Assembly (NCBI GenBank): GCA_026981985.1
Contig: JALSHZ010000144.1
Span: forward strand, 1 to 37,218
Direction: 5' to 3'
DNA: 37,218 bases
Origin: Gammaproteobacteria bacterium
GTDB taxonomy: Bacteria > Pseudomonadota > Gammaproteobacteria > UWMA-0217
Part shown: piece after piece, positions 8,496-18,662 of the stretch
How positions within the stretch are numbered: position 1 is the stretch's first letter
How the letters are laid out: every line of letters starts with the position of its first letter
Program-made: the position numbers and the translations under genes
The notes under the pieces: model-generated
Seen by the model: only the letters and a program-made list of their open reading frames with translations
What the model was told of the DNA's origin: nothing
Databases searched by the model: none

Positions 8496-9542
8496 ATGCG
8501 TCGCAGAGACAGGGTTTCTCGCCTCCGTTCAACCATTTGCGCTGGTATTGTTGCCGCCGTCCTCAGCGGGTTTGGCACGCATGCCGTCGCAGACTGTGCA
8601 TCCGATTCGCCCCGGGCCATCATCGACAGCATGCTCAACCTCGACGTTTACGGCACCGAGGATAAGATCGCCCAGCTTGCAGCACGTGAGCCAAACCATC
8701 CGCTGCTCGATTTTCTCAAGGCGATGGCGATACTCAATCGCGCCTATACCACTACAACTATCGACCGCTCGGTCGAGGAGCAGGCGCTAGTACCGCTGAT
8801 CGAGACGGTCAAAAAAGCCCGTGCCCGTGTCCAGGCGGGGGATGACAACCCACAGGTTCAGCTCGCACTCGGTCTGTCGCAGGCCTTTGTCGGCTCCATC
8901 TATTTCGCCCATGACAAATCCCTGAAAGCCTACAAATACGCCAGTGCTGGCCATACCACGCTGGAAAATCTGGTTGCCGAGCACCCGGAAATCGAAGATG
9001 CCTTGCTTGGTCTTGGGCTGTTCAACTACTACCTGGGATCGATCGAGTCGAAGGGGATGAAGTGGGGTGCAAAAATGATGGGGCTGGAAGGCGATCGCGA
9101 GTTGGGGTTGAACTACCTGGAGCAGGCCGCCCAGAGCGCGCCCAATGTTGCCCCTGTTGCCGCCCGCGTGTTGCTGATGGAAGTGGAGATGTCCGACGAG
9201 GAGAAATGCAAGTACAGCAGTCTTGCTCAGGAGATGCGCAATCGCTATCCCGGCAACCGCATTTTTGACCTCATTGCCCGCATCATTCCGCTTCAGTGTC
9301 GGTTGGCAGAAAGTGAAGGTATTTCTGTCTACCCCGATAGCGGCATGACCTTGGCGGGCAGCTGTGATGCTGGTGGCTATGGTGCCACCACCGTCAGCGG
9401 TAGCTATTCCGGCGAGAGTGTTACTGTTGAGTCGGTAGCGCCAAGCCAGGACAGCTACTATAGCGGCAGCATCGAAGCCGCACCGACAGTGCAGCAGCCG
9501 CCAGTATCAGTCGACAGCGGCAGCTTCGTGCTCGACTACTGA
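8496..9542 (+). CDS. Secreted TPR-like protein of unknown function
   Basis: The 348-residue product has a cleavable signal peptide (basic MRRRDRVSRLR, hydrophobic core, Ala-Asp cleavage near residue 32), placing it in the periplasm or outer envelope. Residues about 40-260 are helical repeats of TPR type; the block DALLGLGLFNYYLG near 170-183 is typical of such proteins. The last about 60 residues are Ser/Gly/Val-rich and low in complexity, probably a flexible tail. The start at 8496 has AGGAG ten bases upstream; an in-frame ATG at 8436 would spoil the signal peptide. The gene ends 50 bases before srkA, in the same direction. No specific role can be assigned. Confidence 0.75.
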   Translation: MRRRDRVSRLRSTICAGIVAAVLSGFGTHAVADCASDSPRAIIDSMLNLDVYGTEDKIAQLAAREPNHPLLDFLKAMAILNRAYTTTTIDRSVEEQALVPLIETVKKARARVQAGDDNPQVQLALGLSQAFVGSIYFAHDKSLKAYKYASAGHTTLENLVAEHPEIEDALLGLGLFNYYLGSIESKGMKWGAKMMGLEGDRELGLNYLEQAAQSAPNVAPVAARVLLMEVEMSDEEKCKYSSLAQEMRNRYPGNRIFDLIARIIPLQCRLAESEGISVYPDSGMTLAGSCDAGGYGATTVSGSYSGESVTVESVAPSQDSYYSGSIEAAPTVQQPPVSVDSGSFVLDY

Positions 9543-9557
9543 TTCACTCGTCAGAGG

Positions 9558-9592
9558 GTGCCCATCTTCGCCGGCAGGCGTAAGATGGGCAC
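9558..9592 (+). terminator. Perfect 11-bp hairpin abutting the srkA start codon
   Basis: GTGCCCATCTT (9558-9568) pairs with AAGATGGGCAC (9582-9592), and the next three bases are the srkA ATG. An inner CGCC/GGCG can extend the stem. It could end transcription of the TPR gene, but it lacks a T-tract, and its 3' arm occupies the place of the srkA ribosome-binding site, so a translational control role is equally possible. Confidence 0.55.
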
Positions 9593-10588
9593 ATGAACGA
9601 CACGACCCAGACGCAAGCTTTTCAAAATCTGACGCCCGACACGATGCTCGATGCGATCGAGAGCATCGGCTATCTCACCGATGGCCGTTTCCTGGCGTTG
9701 AACAGCTATGAAAACCGCGTCTATCAAGTTGGCCTGGAAGACGCCGAGCCGGTCATCGCCAAGTTCTACCGACTAAATCGCTGGTCCGACGCTGCCATTC
9801 TCGAAGAGCACGCCTTCACCCAATTGCTGGAAGAGGACGAAATTCCGGTGGTCGCACCGCTGCCGGATGCGTCTGGCCTCACGCTGCATCATCACGGCGA
9901 ATATCGCTTTGCACTCTACCCGCGGCGGGGCGGTAGAACCCCCGAACTGGACAACCCCGAACAGCTGGAGATGATTGGTCGCTTCATTGCACGCGTTCAC
10001 CTGCATGGGCAACTGCACCCCTTCAAACACCGGCCAACACTCGATATCGAAAGCTTCGGCGAAAAACCGTCACGCTTTCTGTTGGAAAATGGCTTTATCC
10101 CTGCCGAGCTGGAAACCAGCTATGCCAGCCTGGTCGATGACCTGTTGCTGCGCATCCGTCGCTGCTTCGAAGCGGCTGGCGACTTTACCACTCTCCGCCT
10201 GCATGGTGACTGCCACCCCTCAAACATCCTCTGGCGCGACGACACCCCGCATATCGTCGATTTCGACGACGCCCGCATGGGACCCGCGATTCAGGATTTG
10301 TGGATGTTCCTGTCAGGCGATCGACAATACGCCACCGCACGCCTGGCCGACTTGCTTGAAGGCTACACCCAGTTCCGTGATTTCGATCCGCGCGAACTGC
10401 ACCTGGTCGAAGCCCTGCGTACCCTGCGCATGATTCACTACGCCGCCTGGCTGGCACGCCGCGCCGATGATCCGGCATTCAAAATGGCATTCCCCTGGTT
10501 CTATACCCACCGCTATTGGGATGATCATATTCTCGCGCTGCGCGAACAGGCAGCGCTGATGGATGAGCCCCCGCTGGTCTGGGACTGA
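9593..10588 (+). CDS. srkA: Stress response kinase A (YihE family)
   Basis: Cytoplasmic Ser/Thr-type kinase of the APH/ChoK fold; in E. coli SrkA it counters stress-induced death linked to MazEF. The 331 residues (E. coli 328) show strong family landmarks: LNSYENRVYQV near 40-50, the catalytic loop HGDCHPSN at 204-211, the metal-binding DFDDARMGP from 223, and QDLWMFLSGD. The ATG at 9593 gives the usual family N-terminus (TPDTMLDAI). No ordinary ribosome-binding site is visible because a perfect hairpin directly abuts the start. Codon use resembles the neighbours. No dsbA gene follows, unlike in E. coli. Confidence 0.93.
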   Translation: MNDTTQTQAFQNLTPDTMLDAIESIGYLTDGRFLALNSYENRVYQVGLEDAEPVIAKFYRLNRWSDAAILEEHAFTQLLEEDEIPVVAPLPDASGLTLHHHGEYRFALYPRRGGRTPELDNPEQLEMIGRFIARVHLHGQLHPFKHRPTLDIESFGEKPSRFLLENGFIPAELETSYASLVDDLLLRIRRCFEAAGDFTTLRLHGDCHPSNILWRDDTPHIVDFDDARMGPAIQDLWMFLSGDRQYATARLADLLEGYTQFRDFDPRELHLVEALRTLRMIHYAAWLARRADDPAFKMAFPWFYTHRYWDDHILALREQAALMDEPPLVWD

Positions 10589-10622
10589 CAGGGCAGGCTG
10601 AGATATCCACTGAATATAGCGT

Positions 10623-10651
10623 TTGCCGCCGTAACAGCAGCTATTTATAGT
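10623..10651 (+). promoter_or_regulatory. Predicted sigma-70 promoter of the response regulator gene
   Basis: TTGCCG at 10623-10628 and TATAGT at 10646-10651 are separated by 17 bases. Transcription would start near 10658, about 20 bases before the ATG at 10680. No clear ribosome-binding site lies in that short leader. Confidence 0.55.
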
Positions 10652-10679
10652 CTGGCCTGAGCAAACCGATCAGACCACA

Positions 10680-11342
10680 ATGAATAACCATAAGCCTGTT
10701 TTGACTCTGGTTGCCGCCGACGATCATCGCCTGTTTCTGCAGGGGTTGACGAGTCTCCTTGCCGGGCAGGATGGCGTTAGCCTGGTTGCTAGCTGTGAGG
10801 ATGGCGACGGACTGCTGCGCTCAGTGCGCGAGCACCAGCCGGATATCGTGCTGCTGGATCTCTCGATGCCGGGGCCACCGACGGAGGAGCTGGTGGCACG
10901 GATCAGCAACCAATGGCCTCAGACCCAGGTCGCAGCGCTGACAATGCACCTGGAGCCAGCCCGGGCACGGCGTCTGTTTGAACGGGGCCTGGCGGCCTAT
11001 ATCTCCAAATCTGACGCTTTCGATGAGCTTGCCGGGGCGATCGAAGCGATGCGTGTCGGTGAGCGCTATATCTCCCCAGCGTTGGAGGCGGTGGGATGTG
11101 ACGAGGTATTGGCAGCGCAAGCAGCAATGGAAACGGATGCGCCGCCGCTGAGCGCTCGCGAACTGGCGGTGCTGAGTCATGCAGCGCGCGGGCAGACCAA
11201 CCAGTCGATCGCCAACGCCTTATGCATTTCCGAGCGAACAGTGCGATTTCATTTGGCCAATTGCTGCGAAAAACTGGGAGCGAAAGGTAAAGGCCATGCC
11301 ATTGCACTGGCCATGCAGCGCAGGCTGATTACGGTGGGCTGA
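10680..11342 (+). CDS. NarL/LuxR-type response regulator
   Basis: DNA-binding response regulator of 220 residues. The receiver domain (8-125) has the acidic pair Asp14-Asp15 and the phospho-acceptor Asp60 in IVLLDLSMPG; the switch Lys lies in AAYISKSDA. The LuxR helix-turn-helix (about 155-215) contains LSARELAVLSHAARGQTNQSIA and SERTVRFHLANCCEKLG. Its likely partner is the HisKA_3 kinase at 11924-13756, which converges on it from the other strand with only the ParD gene and a repeat between. That pairing is inferred from proximity and family type. The gene has its own predicted promoter. Confidence 0.88.
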   Translation: MNNHKPVLTLVAADDHRLFLQGLTSLLAGQDGVSLVASCEDGDGLLRSVREHQPDIVLLDLSMPGPPTEELVARISNQWPQTQVAALTMHLEPARARRLFERGLAAYISKSDAFDELAGAIEAMRVGERYISPALEAVGCDEVLAAQAAMETDAPPLSARELAVLSHAARGQTNQSIANALCISERTVRFHLANCCEKLGAKGKGHAIALAMQRRLITVG

Positions 11343-11381
11343 TCAAGCGGGCTGGTATTTCAGCATTTCGTACGTGATTTG

Positions 11382-11435
11382 TTACCGTATCTCATGCTTG
11401 GCGGCTGGAGCAATGACAAGTTGGTAGGATGTCAT
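11382..11435 (-). pseudogene. Truncated ParE-family toxin (17-codon remnant)
   Basis: Directly downstream of the ParD stop, on the same strand, an ATG opens MTSYQLVIAPAAKHEIR before a TAA stop. This looks like the beginning of a ParE/RelE-type toxin, whose N-termini typically run Y-x-L-x-x-(S/A)-P-A-A-x-x-D/E-(I/L). A full toxin needs about 95 residues; only about 40 bases separate this stop from the end of the response regulator gene, and no continuation in any frame is visible. The toxin gene has therefore been cut down, probably by deletion. Confidence 0.65.
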
Positions 11436-11440
11436 GTTGA

Positions 11441-11698
11441 TCAGCGCTGGATATCATCAAACAGGGCGTCGAGTGCTGATCTTGATTCGATAGCAATTCC
11501 TTTTCTTTGATCCAGTTGCTCGAGCCCGGCTTTCAGCTGCTCACGAAGCCGAGCCAGCTTGATCTCATGAATCCAGTCTTCATGCATTTCCATGAAACGC
11601 AGTGCCTCCCGGATGACTTCACTGGCATTGTTGTACAGACCCGTTTCCACTTTGGCTTTAACGCGGGATTCCAGTTCGGGAGTTAGTGAGATATGCAT
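11441..11698 (-). CDS. parD: ParD-family antitoxin (orphan)
   Basis: An 85-residue ribbon-helix-helix antitoxin of type II systems. MHISLTPELESRVKAKVETG forms the N-terminal beta strand and first helix, followed by the family block YNNASEVIREALRFMEM near 22-38; the rest is the helical toxin-binding tail. AGAGG upstream of the ATG is a fair ribbosome-binding site. ParD normally binds and neutralises ParE and represses the pair's promoter. Here the toxin gene following it is a 17-codon stump, so the antitoxin is an orphan. It may survive as a repressor or as protection against a ParE elsewhere. Confidence 0.85.
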   Translation of the reverse strand: MHISLTPELESRVKAKVETGLYNNASEVIREALRFMEMHEDWIHEIKLARLREQLKAGLEQLDQRKGIAIESRSALDALFDDIQR

Positions 11699-11772
11699 CG
11701 ATAGCCTCTTAAAGATAGGCGTTTCCAGAGATCAAACTACCTCACAAATACAAACTTTATCAATCTTTGTAT

Positions 11773-11914
11773 GTAACTATTCAGCACAGTCCCGTAACTG
11801 CTCAGATTGGCCCCGTTTTGTGTCAAATCAAGGCGGAAGCGCGCAGTTTACAAGTGTAAATGAGCACTTCCAACGCAGAGTTGGCGCAAATAAGGGGGTA
11901 AGCTGAGCAGTTAC
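11773..11914 (+). mobile_element. IS66-end non-autonomous element, short copy B
   Basis: A 142-bp unit that starts GTAACTATTCAG, has a second GTAACTGCTCAG block at 11793, and ends CTGAGCAGTTAC. It is flanked by perfect 8-bp direct repeats CTTTGTAT at 11765-11772 and 11915-11922. The interior folds on itself around GTTTACAAGTGTAAAT. Ends and duplication length match IS66-family behaviour, and the ends match the IS66 tail at the contig borders. It has no coding capacity. It inserted just beyond the stop of the kinase gene at 11924, upstream of parD. Confidence 0.88.
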
Positions 11915-11923
11915 CTTTGTATT

Positions 11924-13756
11924 TCATTTGCGAGGGCTCGCTACCACCGGAAGGGTAATCACGACTTCAGCACCTTCACCAGGCAAGCTGTCGATCCCGA
12001 TCTGGGCATCCATCAAGGCGGCGCGTTCACGCAGGCTGACCAGACCCATTCCCCTTTTCGCCTGAGGCGAGTCGGGCGCATTGCTATCAAAGCCATTGCC
12101 ATCGTCGCGGATGCAAAAAATGATGCGCCCGCTGGCTTGCTTCAAGCTCACGTCGATGTGCCGGGCTTTGCCGTGGCGGATGGCGTTATGAACGCTTTCC
12201 TGAAAAATCCGGAACAGCTGGGCTTCGGTTTCTTTGTCCAATACGACATGCTCATCGATTGCCGTATCGATCGTCAGGCTATTGTGCAGGGCTTGCAGAT
12301 GTTGCGCTTCGTCATGGATGGCCACCGCCAGCCCACGCTGGTCCAGTTGCACGGGGTGCAAGCCGCTCAGCATGCGTCGTAACGCCACAATGGCGTGGTC
12401 CAGTTCGCGGCGGATCCCATCCAGTTTTCCATCCGCCTTGGACTGGCCCGCCAATTGGGTTTGCAGCTTCGCGCTGGCCAGTGTTTGTCCGATGCCGTCG
12501 TGCAGTTCACGCGCCATCCCGGCATGGATATCGTCGGCGATCTTCACGACGCGCCGTGACAATGCCCTGTAGTCCACCTGCATCTGTTGCAACCGGGCGA
12601 TATAAGCGTAGAGCAGGGCATAGCGGTAGAACAAGCTGCCGATCTGCACGTTGCGGTGGCCAAAAAACACGTCCGGCAACCATTGGGTGCGGATCGAGAG
12701 GATATAGGCTGCCACCGCCAGCAATTGCGGCCAGGCGGCAATGCGCCGTTGCCTGACGCCCAGGATGGCGCAGTACAGTGCATAAAGCAGGGAAAGTGCG
12801 GCAATGCTGCTGTACAGATACCAGGCGAGCGTTTTCGTCGCATTGCCAACGCCGGGCCATAGTAGCAGCAGGCTGGCCACGGCCCAGATCACGCCGAGCC
12901 CCGCCAGCAGGTGCGCGGGTACATTGCGATATTGGGCGTGAAAATAAAGCGCGATGCCCGGCGGCACGCCAAGCATTGCCAGCGCCATCAGGAAGTTGGC
13001 ATGAATCTCGATGCCGGTCAGGTAGAAAATATCGTGGCCAGCCGAGCCCATCAGCATGAGCAGGCTGGTGATGAACAGCCATTTGAATTCAGGAAACAAC
13101 TGCTGGCTTCGACGCAACAGCAACAGGATCAGCAGCAGATCAACGATACCCAGGGTAATGAACACCGCATCCGCAATGCCTGTGCGCAGCCACGCCTGGC
13201 GCTGTGCCGCGGCCAGTTGCTCCTGCGGCCCGATCCGCAGATCCCCACCGACAATGCCAGCCCCGCCAGGAAACAGCGCCCCCCAGGCCGGGCCAAAACC
13301 GGTGCTGGTGCGAATGTGCAGCACATTGTCCTGCGCCTGCAACAGTCCCGCTGGGATGGGATAGACCCGCATGGCAGCTTGCGGATTGGTGGCCCGAAAC
13401 GTCCACGGTGGTTCAAAACGGCCTTCGCCGCCGATGACCTGCCCGTTGAGCCAGGTTTCATCGGTGTGGCGCAGTTGATCGATCGCCAGCGCCAGCGGTT
13501 CAGGATGCTGGCTTGCGTTCCAGTCGAAGCGCAGCCGGTACCAGCCACTGATCGGTTGGCCATGTTGCTGTGACAGCAGCCCCGGAACATCAACGGCATG
13601 CCACCCGCTGCTGTCGGCAGCGGGTGGCTGCGCGGGGTCAGAACCGGCGACATGGAACTGCCAGACTCCATCAAGCCGCGGTGATCCAGCCGCGAGGGCC
13701 GAGGCATCCGTTAGCAGCATCATCAGCAGACAAAGGACTAGGGCAATACGAAGCAT
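11924..13756 (-). CDS. Sensor histidine kinase with extracellular jelly-roll and 7TM region
   Basis: A 610-residue membrane kinase. In order: signal sequence ([15 protein letters not shown]); an extracytoplasmic beta-sandwich (about 25-170: [30 protein letters not shown]) resembling the N-terminal sugar-binding domain of glycosidases and of 7TMR-DISM receptors; about seven membrane spans (about 190-390); a HisKA_3 dimerisation segment with phospho-acceptor His419 in [11 protein letters not shown]; and a HATPase_c domain with DDGNGFD and [11 protein letters not shown]. The start at 13756 is chosen because it opens the signal peptide; frames upstream look non-coding. Its partner is probably the regulator at 10680. 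It is divergent from the surface-protein gene, with 207 bases between them. The ligand is unknown; carbohydrate is a guess from the fold. Confidence 0.85.
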   Translation of the reverse strand: MLRIALVLCLLMMLLTDASALAAGSPRLDGVWQFHVAGSDPAQPPAADSSGWHAVDVPGLLSQQHGQPISGWYRLRFDWNASQHPEPLALAIDQLRHTDETWLNGQVIGGEGRFEPPWTFRATNPQAAMRVYPIPAGLLQAQDNVLHIRTSTGFGPAWGALFPGGAGIVGGDLRIGPQEQLAAAQRQAWLRTGIADAVFITLGIVDLLLILLLLRRSQQLFPEFKWLFITSLLMLMGSAGHDIFYLTGIEIHANFLMALAMLGVPPGIALYFHAQYRNVPAHLLAGLGVIWAVASLLLLWPGVGNATKTLAWYLYSSIAALSLLYALYCAILGVRQRRIAAWPQLLAVAAYILSIRTQWLPDVFFGHRNVQIGSLFYRYALLYAYIARLQQMQVDYRALSRRVVKIADDIHAGMARELHDGIGQTLASAKLQTQLAGQSKADGKLDGIRRELDHAIVALRRMLSGLHPVQLDQRGLAVAIHDEAQHLQALHNSLTIDTAIDEHVVLDKETEAQLFRIFQESVHNAIRHGKARHIDVSLKQASGRIIFCIRDDGNGFDSNAPDSPQAKRGMGLVSLRERAALMDAQIGIDSLPGEGAEVVITLPVVASPRK

Positions 13757-13963
13757 GGGGGTCAGCGTAATCGCTATGGCGAATACGCCACAGTAACAAT
13801 ATGTGTCACGGTTCGTAAATGGAGGCGAACTGTCGGAAACGACAGTTATGGGGTCGGGGTGGATGGGATAGTGTCGTCTGGAATGGCGATTTTCGTCGTG
13901 GAACAACTCCGCCAGGGTGTAATCGTACGAGCACTATCTCGATCAAGAGTCAAGGAACGAACA

Positions 13964-16900
13964 ATGAAAAAACTATCACGGACTTTTCCAAAGATGTTCA
14001 TGCTGTTGGCAATGGGACTTTTTTCGGGATGGGTTTATGCCGCCGGCGTTCCCAGTCATTGCACCATCGGCTTCGCGGAGTACAGTGGAAACCTGCCAAC
14101 TTGGTCCGAAGTAAAAGCTGATAATCGAGGGTACATCGAGAACAACGGCGCCTGGGACCCCAACGCGAAGGTAGGTGTTCCCGACCTGGACAACCTGGGC
14201 AATGAATTCCCATTGACCGATTCCATCGAGAATACGGTCAACGTCATCAGCAACCTGCTCAATGCCAAAATCTTGCCAACCGTGGCCTCCAAGGTGATGG
14301 ATCCGTCCACCCAGGGTATCGCAATGTGTGCCACGGGTACGGCCGCCAACGGTGACTTGGCCGTCTCCGTGACGTTGCCGGTAACCTTCTGCGATTTTTC
14401 CGTGGCTTGCCCATCCGGCAGTGACCGGGTGTTGTGGGTTCCACAAACCGTGGATTTTCTCCATAAACTCAAGGTGCCTTCGCCCTCGGGAGGGCAGGTG
14501 GACCTGTTCGAGGTGCTTCAGGCGGCGTCATCGGGCAGCGGCGGGCAGCTCCCTGCTGGATTGTCCCTCAACGCCGATAACCAAGTAACGTTCAGCACCC
14601 AAGTCCCGGCCGATATTGCCGACGCCTCCAAGAAATGGACCAAGAAAGTGGTGCAGTTCCTCGACACGGTGTTCGGCATGTCGGTGGCCGACATTGTGGG
14701 GCCAGCATCCACGGCATTGAGCAATTTGCAAAGCAAGGCCGGCGAGCTCACCGCCGCGATCGATAATTTCACCAAGCAGGTCAACCTCTACGGCGAGGGT
14801 TATCACCTGGGCGCCATGGACAATACCCGCCCGAAACTTCATACCTGTATCGGCTATTACGGCCACGGCGTGCGTTCAGAGCTGGCCTCCATGCTCGATG
14901 GCAATATCAGCATTGCCTCACGCTACAAGTCCAAGGAAGTGTCCAAAGACTTTAAAGCCCAGGCACGGCTGGGGCTGACCGAAATTGGGCTATTCGGTAA
15001 AAACCTGAGCCTGATGGCCGCGCCAGAGGTCAATATTCAGTTCGACGGCCTCGCCAGCTTCGACTGCGTGGCACCGTTCGGTATTCCCATGTACCGCGAG
15101 TCCGGTTCCGCAGAAGGCTTGTGCATCCGTAGCTTTGGGACCAGTGCGTTCCCGCAGGTCTGTGATGCCACCGAAGGCGATGACGAATACGCCGCCATTC
15201 CTCAGAGCGCCATTACCTCTGGAAACGGTCAGAGTGTTATTTCCGGCATGGTGGATCATTTCCCCATCAGCCTTGACGGTCAGACCGTGGTGTGGCCCCG
15301 TTACACCCCGCCAGCGACCAGCGATCCCTTGAACCCGGCCGGTTACGACTTCCTCAAACCTTACCAATCGTTCTACCCGGATGACCCGAACACGCCGGAA
15401 AACGAAGCTGACCCCAAACTCGATATCAACCACTCGGTGCTCTCGGCCGGTCTCAACTGGGCGTATGAGGCGGGATTGTCCGATCCGCACCCCAAGCTGC
15501 TCTACACCATTCCCATCGTGCCACCGTTCAGTGCCGAGCTGCGTTGGGACTTGGACTGGGGCCTCAGCTGGTTCCATGATTCCAACTACATGCGTGGCCG
15601 GCTCGCGGATGCGCTGGATACGTCCTCGGCCGCCTCGGGCATCGATGTGGATACGGTCTTCGACCGCCCCATGCACCCTTTGCAGGCCGAAGACTTGACG
15701 GCGGAAAACGGCAACAAATACTACATCGATCCCGCCTTTATGCTCGCCGCCGGCTTCACTTATACGCTGCCGCCATCGCGGCCCAAGGTCTTTGTGGATA
15801 TCACCGCGGATGTCGGCTTGTATCCCCATGCCGCTCTTGGCTTCGCCTCCGGCATTGCCGATACCGGTCAGGCCATACAGGATGCGTTGGTCAATAGCAG
15901 CAGTAATGATGATCTACCTTGTGAACCCATCACCGAGTGGAATGACGGCCCGCAATCCTGCTCCGGCAACTGGCTCGACACCTCGCCACAAGCCCTTGCC
16001 GGTAAACAGATCGAGCAGGCGTCCTATTCGCACACCGGTTCGGTGACGCTCAGCAATGGCACCATCACCACGCAAACCGAGCTTCGCATCAAACGCAGCG
16101 ACTTCGATGCGGCAACGCAGCATGGAACGGTACCCACGCCGTATTACCGTTATGCCTGCAGCACCACCTCGCCATTGGTGATGTACCTCTACGAAGACGA
16201 TGGCACCACCGCCGTGCAGAACGGTGATCAACGTGTCACCGTGACCGTGGAATACCGTTCTTGCGAGAAATACGTGCAGTGTAATATCAGCAACGGGGTA
16301 TCATCAGAGACCTTGGTGGTCAACGGTGTAGCCGCGTGCGAAAGTCTCAACTCTGACGACAATACCGCCACCGCCTTGCCGCTGCAATGTACCGGCCTGC
16401 AGCAGCCGACGACCACCGGATGGCAAGGACCAGGGTGTTCATCACTGGTCAGTGATTCCGGCTATCCCACCGCACCCGGCGGCGCCTGTGACCTGGATTC
16501 CGCCGCGCAGCAATGCGACAACGGTTTTGCCTGCGTCGATGGCGGCTGCCTCACCCAATGCAACAGCGACAGCGATTGTGCCAGCGGAGAAATCTGTGGC
16601 ACCACGGCATCGGGCATTCAGGCTTGTCAACTGGCCAACGGCGCGCCCTATGCCGAGCAAATCGGCTGGTTGGCCGCGCATCCGGACAACTCTCAACCAC
16701 TGCATGCCGTGTGGACCCATGCCATTGCCGAAGCGGAAGCGACGGTCAACTTCGGGGTGGGTATCAATATCCGCGCCATGCTCAAGATCTTCGGCAAGAC
16801 CATCAAACTGGTGGACAAGCGCTGGGACAAATACTGGGAGTTGTTGGCCAAAAACGTACTCAAGTATCAGGAAGGCCTGGAAGCCCAGTACACCAGCGAG

Positions 16901-18640
16901 TGCGCCCCGACCGGTACGGTAACCGATCACCAGCCCAGTGAAATCAGCCGTGTGCTCGATACCTTGGCAGGTCAACCGGCCAGCGGTACCGAAATCACCA
17001 TCGCCTCCGGTCAAACCACCTCGGATGATTTCATCCAGGCCTGTGAGGATGACATCAAATCACGTACCGAAGACCCCGACGACGATATCAGTGTCGGCGC
17101 CTTGGGTGATTCGGTTGAATCCGCCGCCGAATTCTCCGAAGAGGTGGCGCTTGAAATGTGGAACACCTACCAGGGCGAAGTGTGCGTCAACGGCATTCCG
17201 TACAACGAGTTCCTCGCCAACCTCTATACCGGTAGCGTGGTCAACGGTAATGGCACGGTGTACCTAACCGGCTCGGACGGCTCCAACACGTTGCTCGATG
17301 GCAATGCTTCACTGGCCGTGGCCATGAACTCCGGTTGTCTTGATGATGGCCAGAGCTATTCGGGCGTCAGTCAGAGCTACCTAAACAACCTACCTCACAG
17401 CAATGGCATGGTAGACATCGAAGCGATGATGCTGGACACTGACGCCGACTTTGTCGTCAGCAATTTCCGGCCGCAATACATCGCAGGGTTTGGTTTTGGC
17501 AGTAGTGCCGCTAACTGGCACGCCGGTGTACTCCAGTGCATCGAAGATTACGTGGCCAACACCGACTTCGAGCTAGGGAACTTCGAGGTAGGGCCCTGTG
17601 ACGAGTCGCCAAACGAAGATGACCCGGACGGCGACGGCTATCCCTCGGTCAAGGACAACTGCCCCACGCTGTACAACCCGGATCAGGCTGACACGGACGG
17701 CGACGGCATCGGCGATGCCTGTGACAACTGCCCGCATGATGCCAACCCTGACCAAGGTGATAGCGACAACGACGGGGTCGGTAACGCCTGCGACCTGATT
17801 CGCGACGAGGTGATCAGTTTCCGCGACGATTTCGACTGGAGCCACATTTTGATCCAAAGTGGTGATGGTGGAAACGGCAGCGGCGACAACGGTGGGGAGC
17901 CGGATCTACCCGGCGGCCATACCGGCGTGGTTATCAACCCGGACATCACCCTGGAAACCGTGGAAGTCCCCGGTTTCGTGGTCGACGGAGGGTACCTCGA
18001 CCTCAAAGGCAAGCACATGGTCGTTGATGGCGATCTGCGGATCGCCAACGGCCGACTGGTGCTCAACGGTGGCACGCTGACGGTTAAAGGCAGTTTGCTG
18101 CTCGAGAGCGACGTGCGGGGAGCCGACGGTTCCTACGCCGCCGATGCCCTACTGGTGATGACGAATCCCAAGGATCGTCTGATCGTGGAGAAAGACGTGG
18201 TCATCAATGCCCATCAGTCCAGTGAGAAATACCTCACCGCTGGTACGATGGAGGTCAAAGGACATTTCATGCAGCTGGCTACCTCGAAGCAATCACCGGA
18301 TACAGCCAAGCAGAACTTTGCGCCAACTCGCGATCATCGCGTGGTGCTTTCCGGAGAACAGGAGCAGCATGTCTACTTCGCCTCCGCGGGTGAAAACCAG
18401 TCTCGTTTTAACGATCTAATGCTGGAAAACAAAGGGGAGGTCGTTTTTGACAGCGATATCAAGGTTCTTGGCGACTTCACGGACAATGGAAATGGTTTTC
18501 GTTCTACTGATGGGGTTGAAGTACCTCAAACGTCAGTAAAGCCCGTGAAGCGCGGTGGCGGTGGCGCACTTTGGATTGGTTGCTTGTTGTTGCTCGCGGG
18601 ACGGCTTTGCGTGAAGCGGCCTCGCTATGCGACCCAGTGA
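13964..18640 (+). CDS. Large secreted surface protein with TSP3 repeats and GlyGly-CTERM-like tail
   Basis: A 1558-residue exported protein. The start at 13964 has AAGGAACG upstream and opens a signal peptide ([20 protein letters not shown]...YAA). The first about 830 residues are unique with scattered Cys. A Cys-rich, EGF-like stretch spans about 838-885 ([20 protein letters not shown]). Calcium-binding thrombospondin type 3 repeats lie at about 1220-1278 ([40 protein letters not shown]). A repetitive beta region at about 1335-1500 ([29 protein letters not shown]) suggests a beta-helix. The end is GGGG, a hydrophobic span and a basic tail (1528-1558), the layout of GlyGly-CTERM rhombosortase substrates. 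It is therefore probably surface-anchored or released. The function is unknown. Two sensor-kinase systems flank it. A longer in-frame start at 13859 would hide the signal peptide. Confidence 0.85.
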   Translation: MKKLSRTFPKMFMLLAMGLFSGWVYAAGVPSHCTIGFAEYSGNLPTWSEVKADNRGYIENNGAWDPNAKVGVPDLDNLGNEFPLTDSIENTVNVISNLLNAKILPTVASKVMDPSTQGIAMCATGTAANGDLAVSVTLPVTFCDFSVACPSGSDRVLWVPQTVDFLHKLKVPSPSGGQVDLFEVLQAASSGSGGQLPAGLSLNADNQVTFSTQVPADIADASKKWTKKVVQFLDTVFGMSVADIVGPASTALSNLQSKAGELTAAIDNFTKQVNLYGEGYHLGAMDNTRPKLHTCIGYYGHGVRSELASMLDGNISIASRYKSKEVSKDFKAQARLGLTEIGLFGKNLSLMAAPEVNIQFDGLASFDCVAPFGIPMYRESGSAEGLCIRSFGTSAFPQVCDATEGDDEYAAIPQSAITSGNGQSVISGMVDHFPISLDGQTVVWPRYTPPATSDPLNPAGYDFLKPYQSFYPDDPNTPENEADPKLDINHSVLSAGLNWAYEAGLSDPHPKLLYTIPIVPPFSAELRWDLDWGLSWFHDSNYMRGRLADALDTSSAASGIDVDTVFDRPMHPLQAEDLTAENGNKYYIDPAFMLAAGFTYTLPPSRPKVFVDITADVGLYPHAALGFASGIADTGQAIQDALVNSSSNDDLPCEPITEWNDGPQSCSGNWLDTSPQALAGKQIEQASYSHTGSVTLSNGTITTQTELRIKRSDFDAATQHGTVPTPYYRYACSTTSPLVMYLYEDDGTTAVQNGDQRVTVTVEYRSCEKYVQCNISNGVSSETLVVNGVAACESLNSDDNTATALPLQCTGLQQPTTTGWQGPGCSSLVSDSGYPTAPGGACDLDSAAQQCDNGFACVDGGCLTQCNSDSDCASGEICGTTASGIQACQLANGAPYAEQIGWLAAHPDNSQPLHAVWTHAIAEAEATVNFGVGINIRAMLKIFGKTIKLVDKRWDKYWELLAKNVLKYQEGLEAQYTSECAPTGTVTDHQPSEISRVLDTLAGQPASGTEITIASGQTTSDDFIQACEDDIKSRTEDPDDDISVGALGDSVESAAEFSEEVALEMWNTYQGEVCVNGIPYNEFLANLYTGSVVNGNGTVYLTGSDGSNTLLDGNASLAVAMNSGCLDDGQSYSGVSQSYLNNLPHSNGMVDIEAMMLDTDADFVVSNFRPQYIAGFGFGSSAANWHAGVLQCIEDYVANTDFELGNFEVGPCDESPNEDDPDGDGYPSVKDNCPTLYNPDQADTDGDGIGDACDNCPHDANPDQGDSDNDGVGNACDLIRDEVISFRDDFDWSHILIQSGDGGNGSGDNGGEPDLPGGHTGVVINPDITLETVEVPGFVVDGGYLDLKGKHMVVDGDLRIANGRLVLNGGTLTVKGSLLLESDVRGADGSYAADALLVMTNPKDRLIVEKDVVINAHQSSEKYLTAGTMEVKGHFMQLATSKQSPDTAKQNFAPTRDHRVVLSGEQEQHVYFASAGENQSRFNDLMLENKGEVVFDSDIKVLGDFTDNGNGFRSTDGVEVPQTSVKPVKRGGGGALWIGCLLLLAGRLCVKRPRYATQ

Positions 18641-18662
18641 GAGATCCGCGCTAACTGTGTGA

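Noticed and set aside
14990-15829. Minus-strand open frame inside the surface-protein gene
   Set aside because: Antisense to a frame with signal peptide and domain structure; no independent support.
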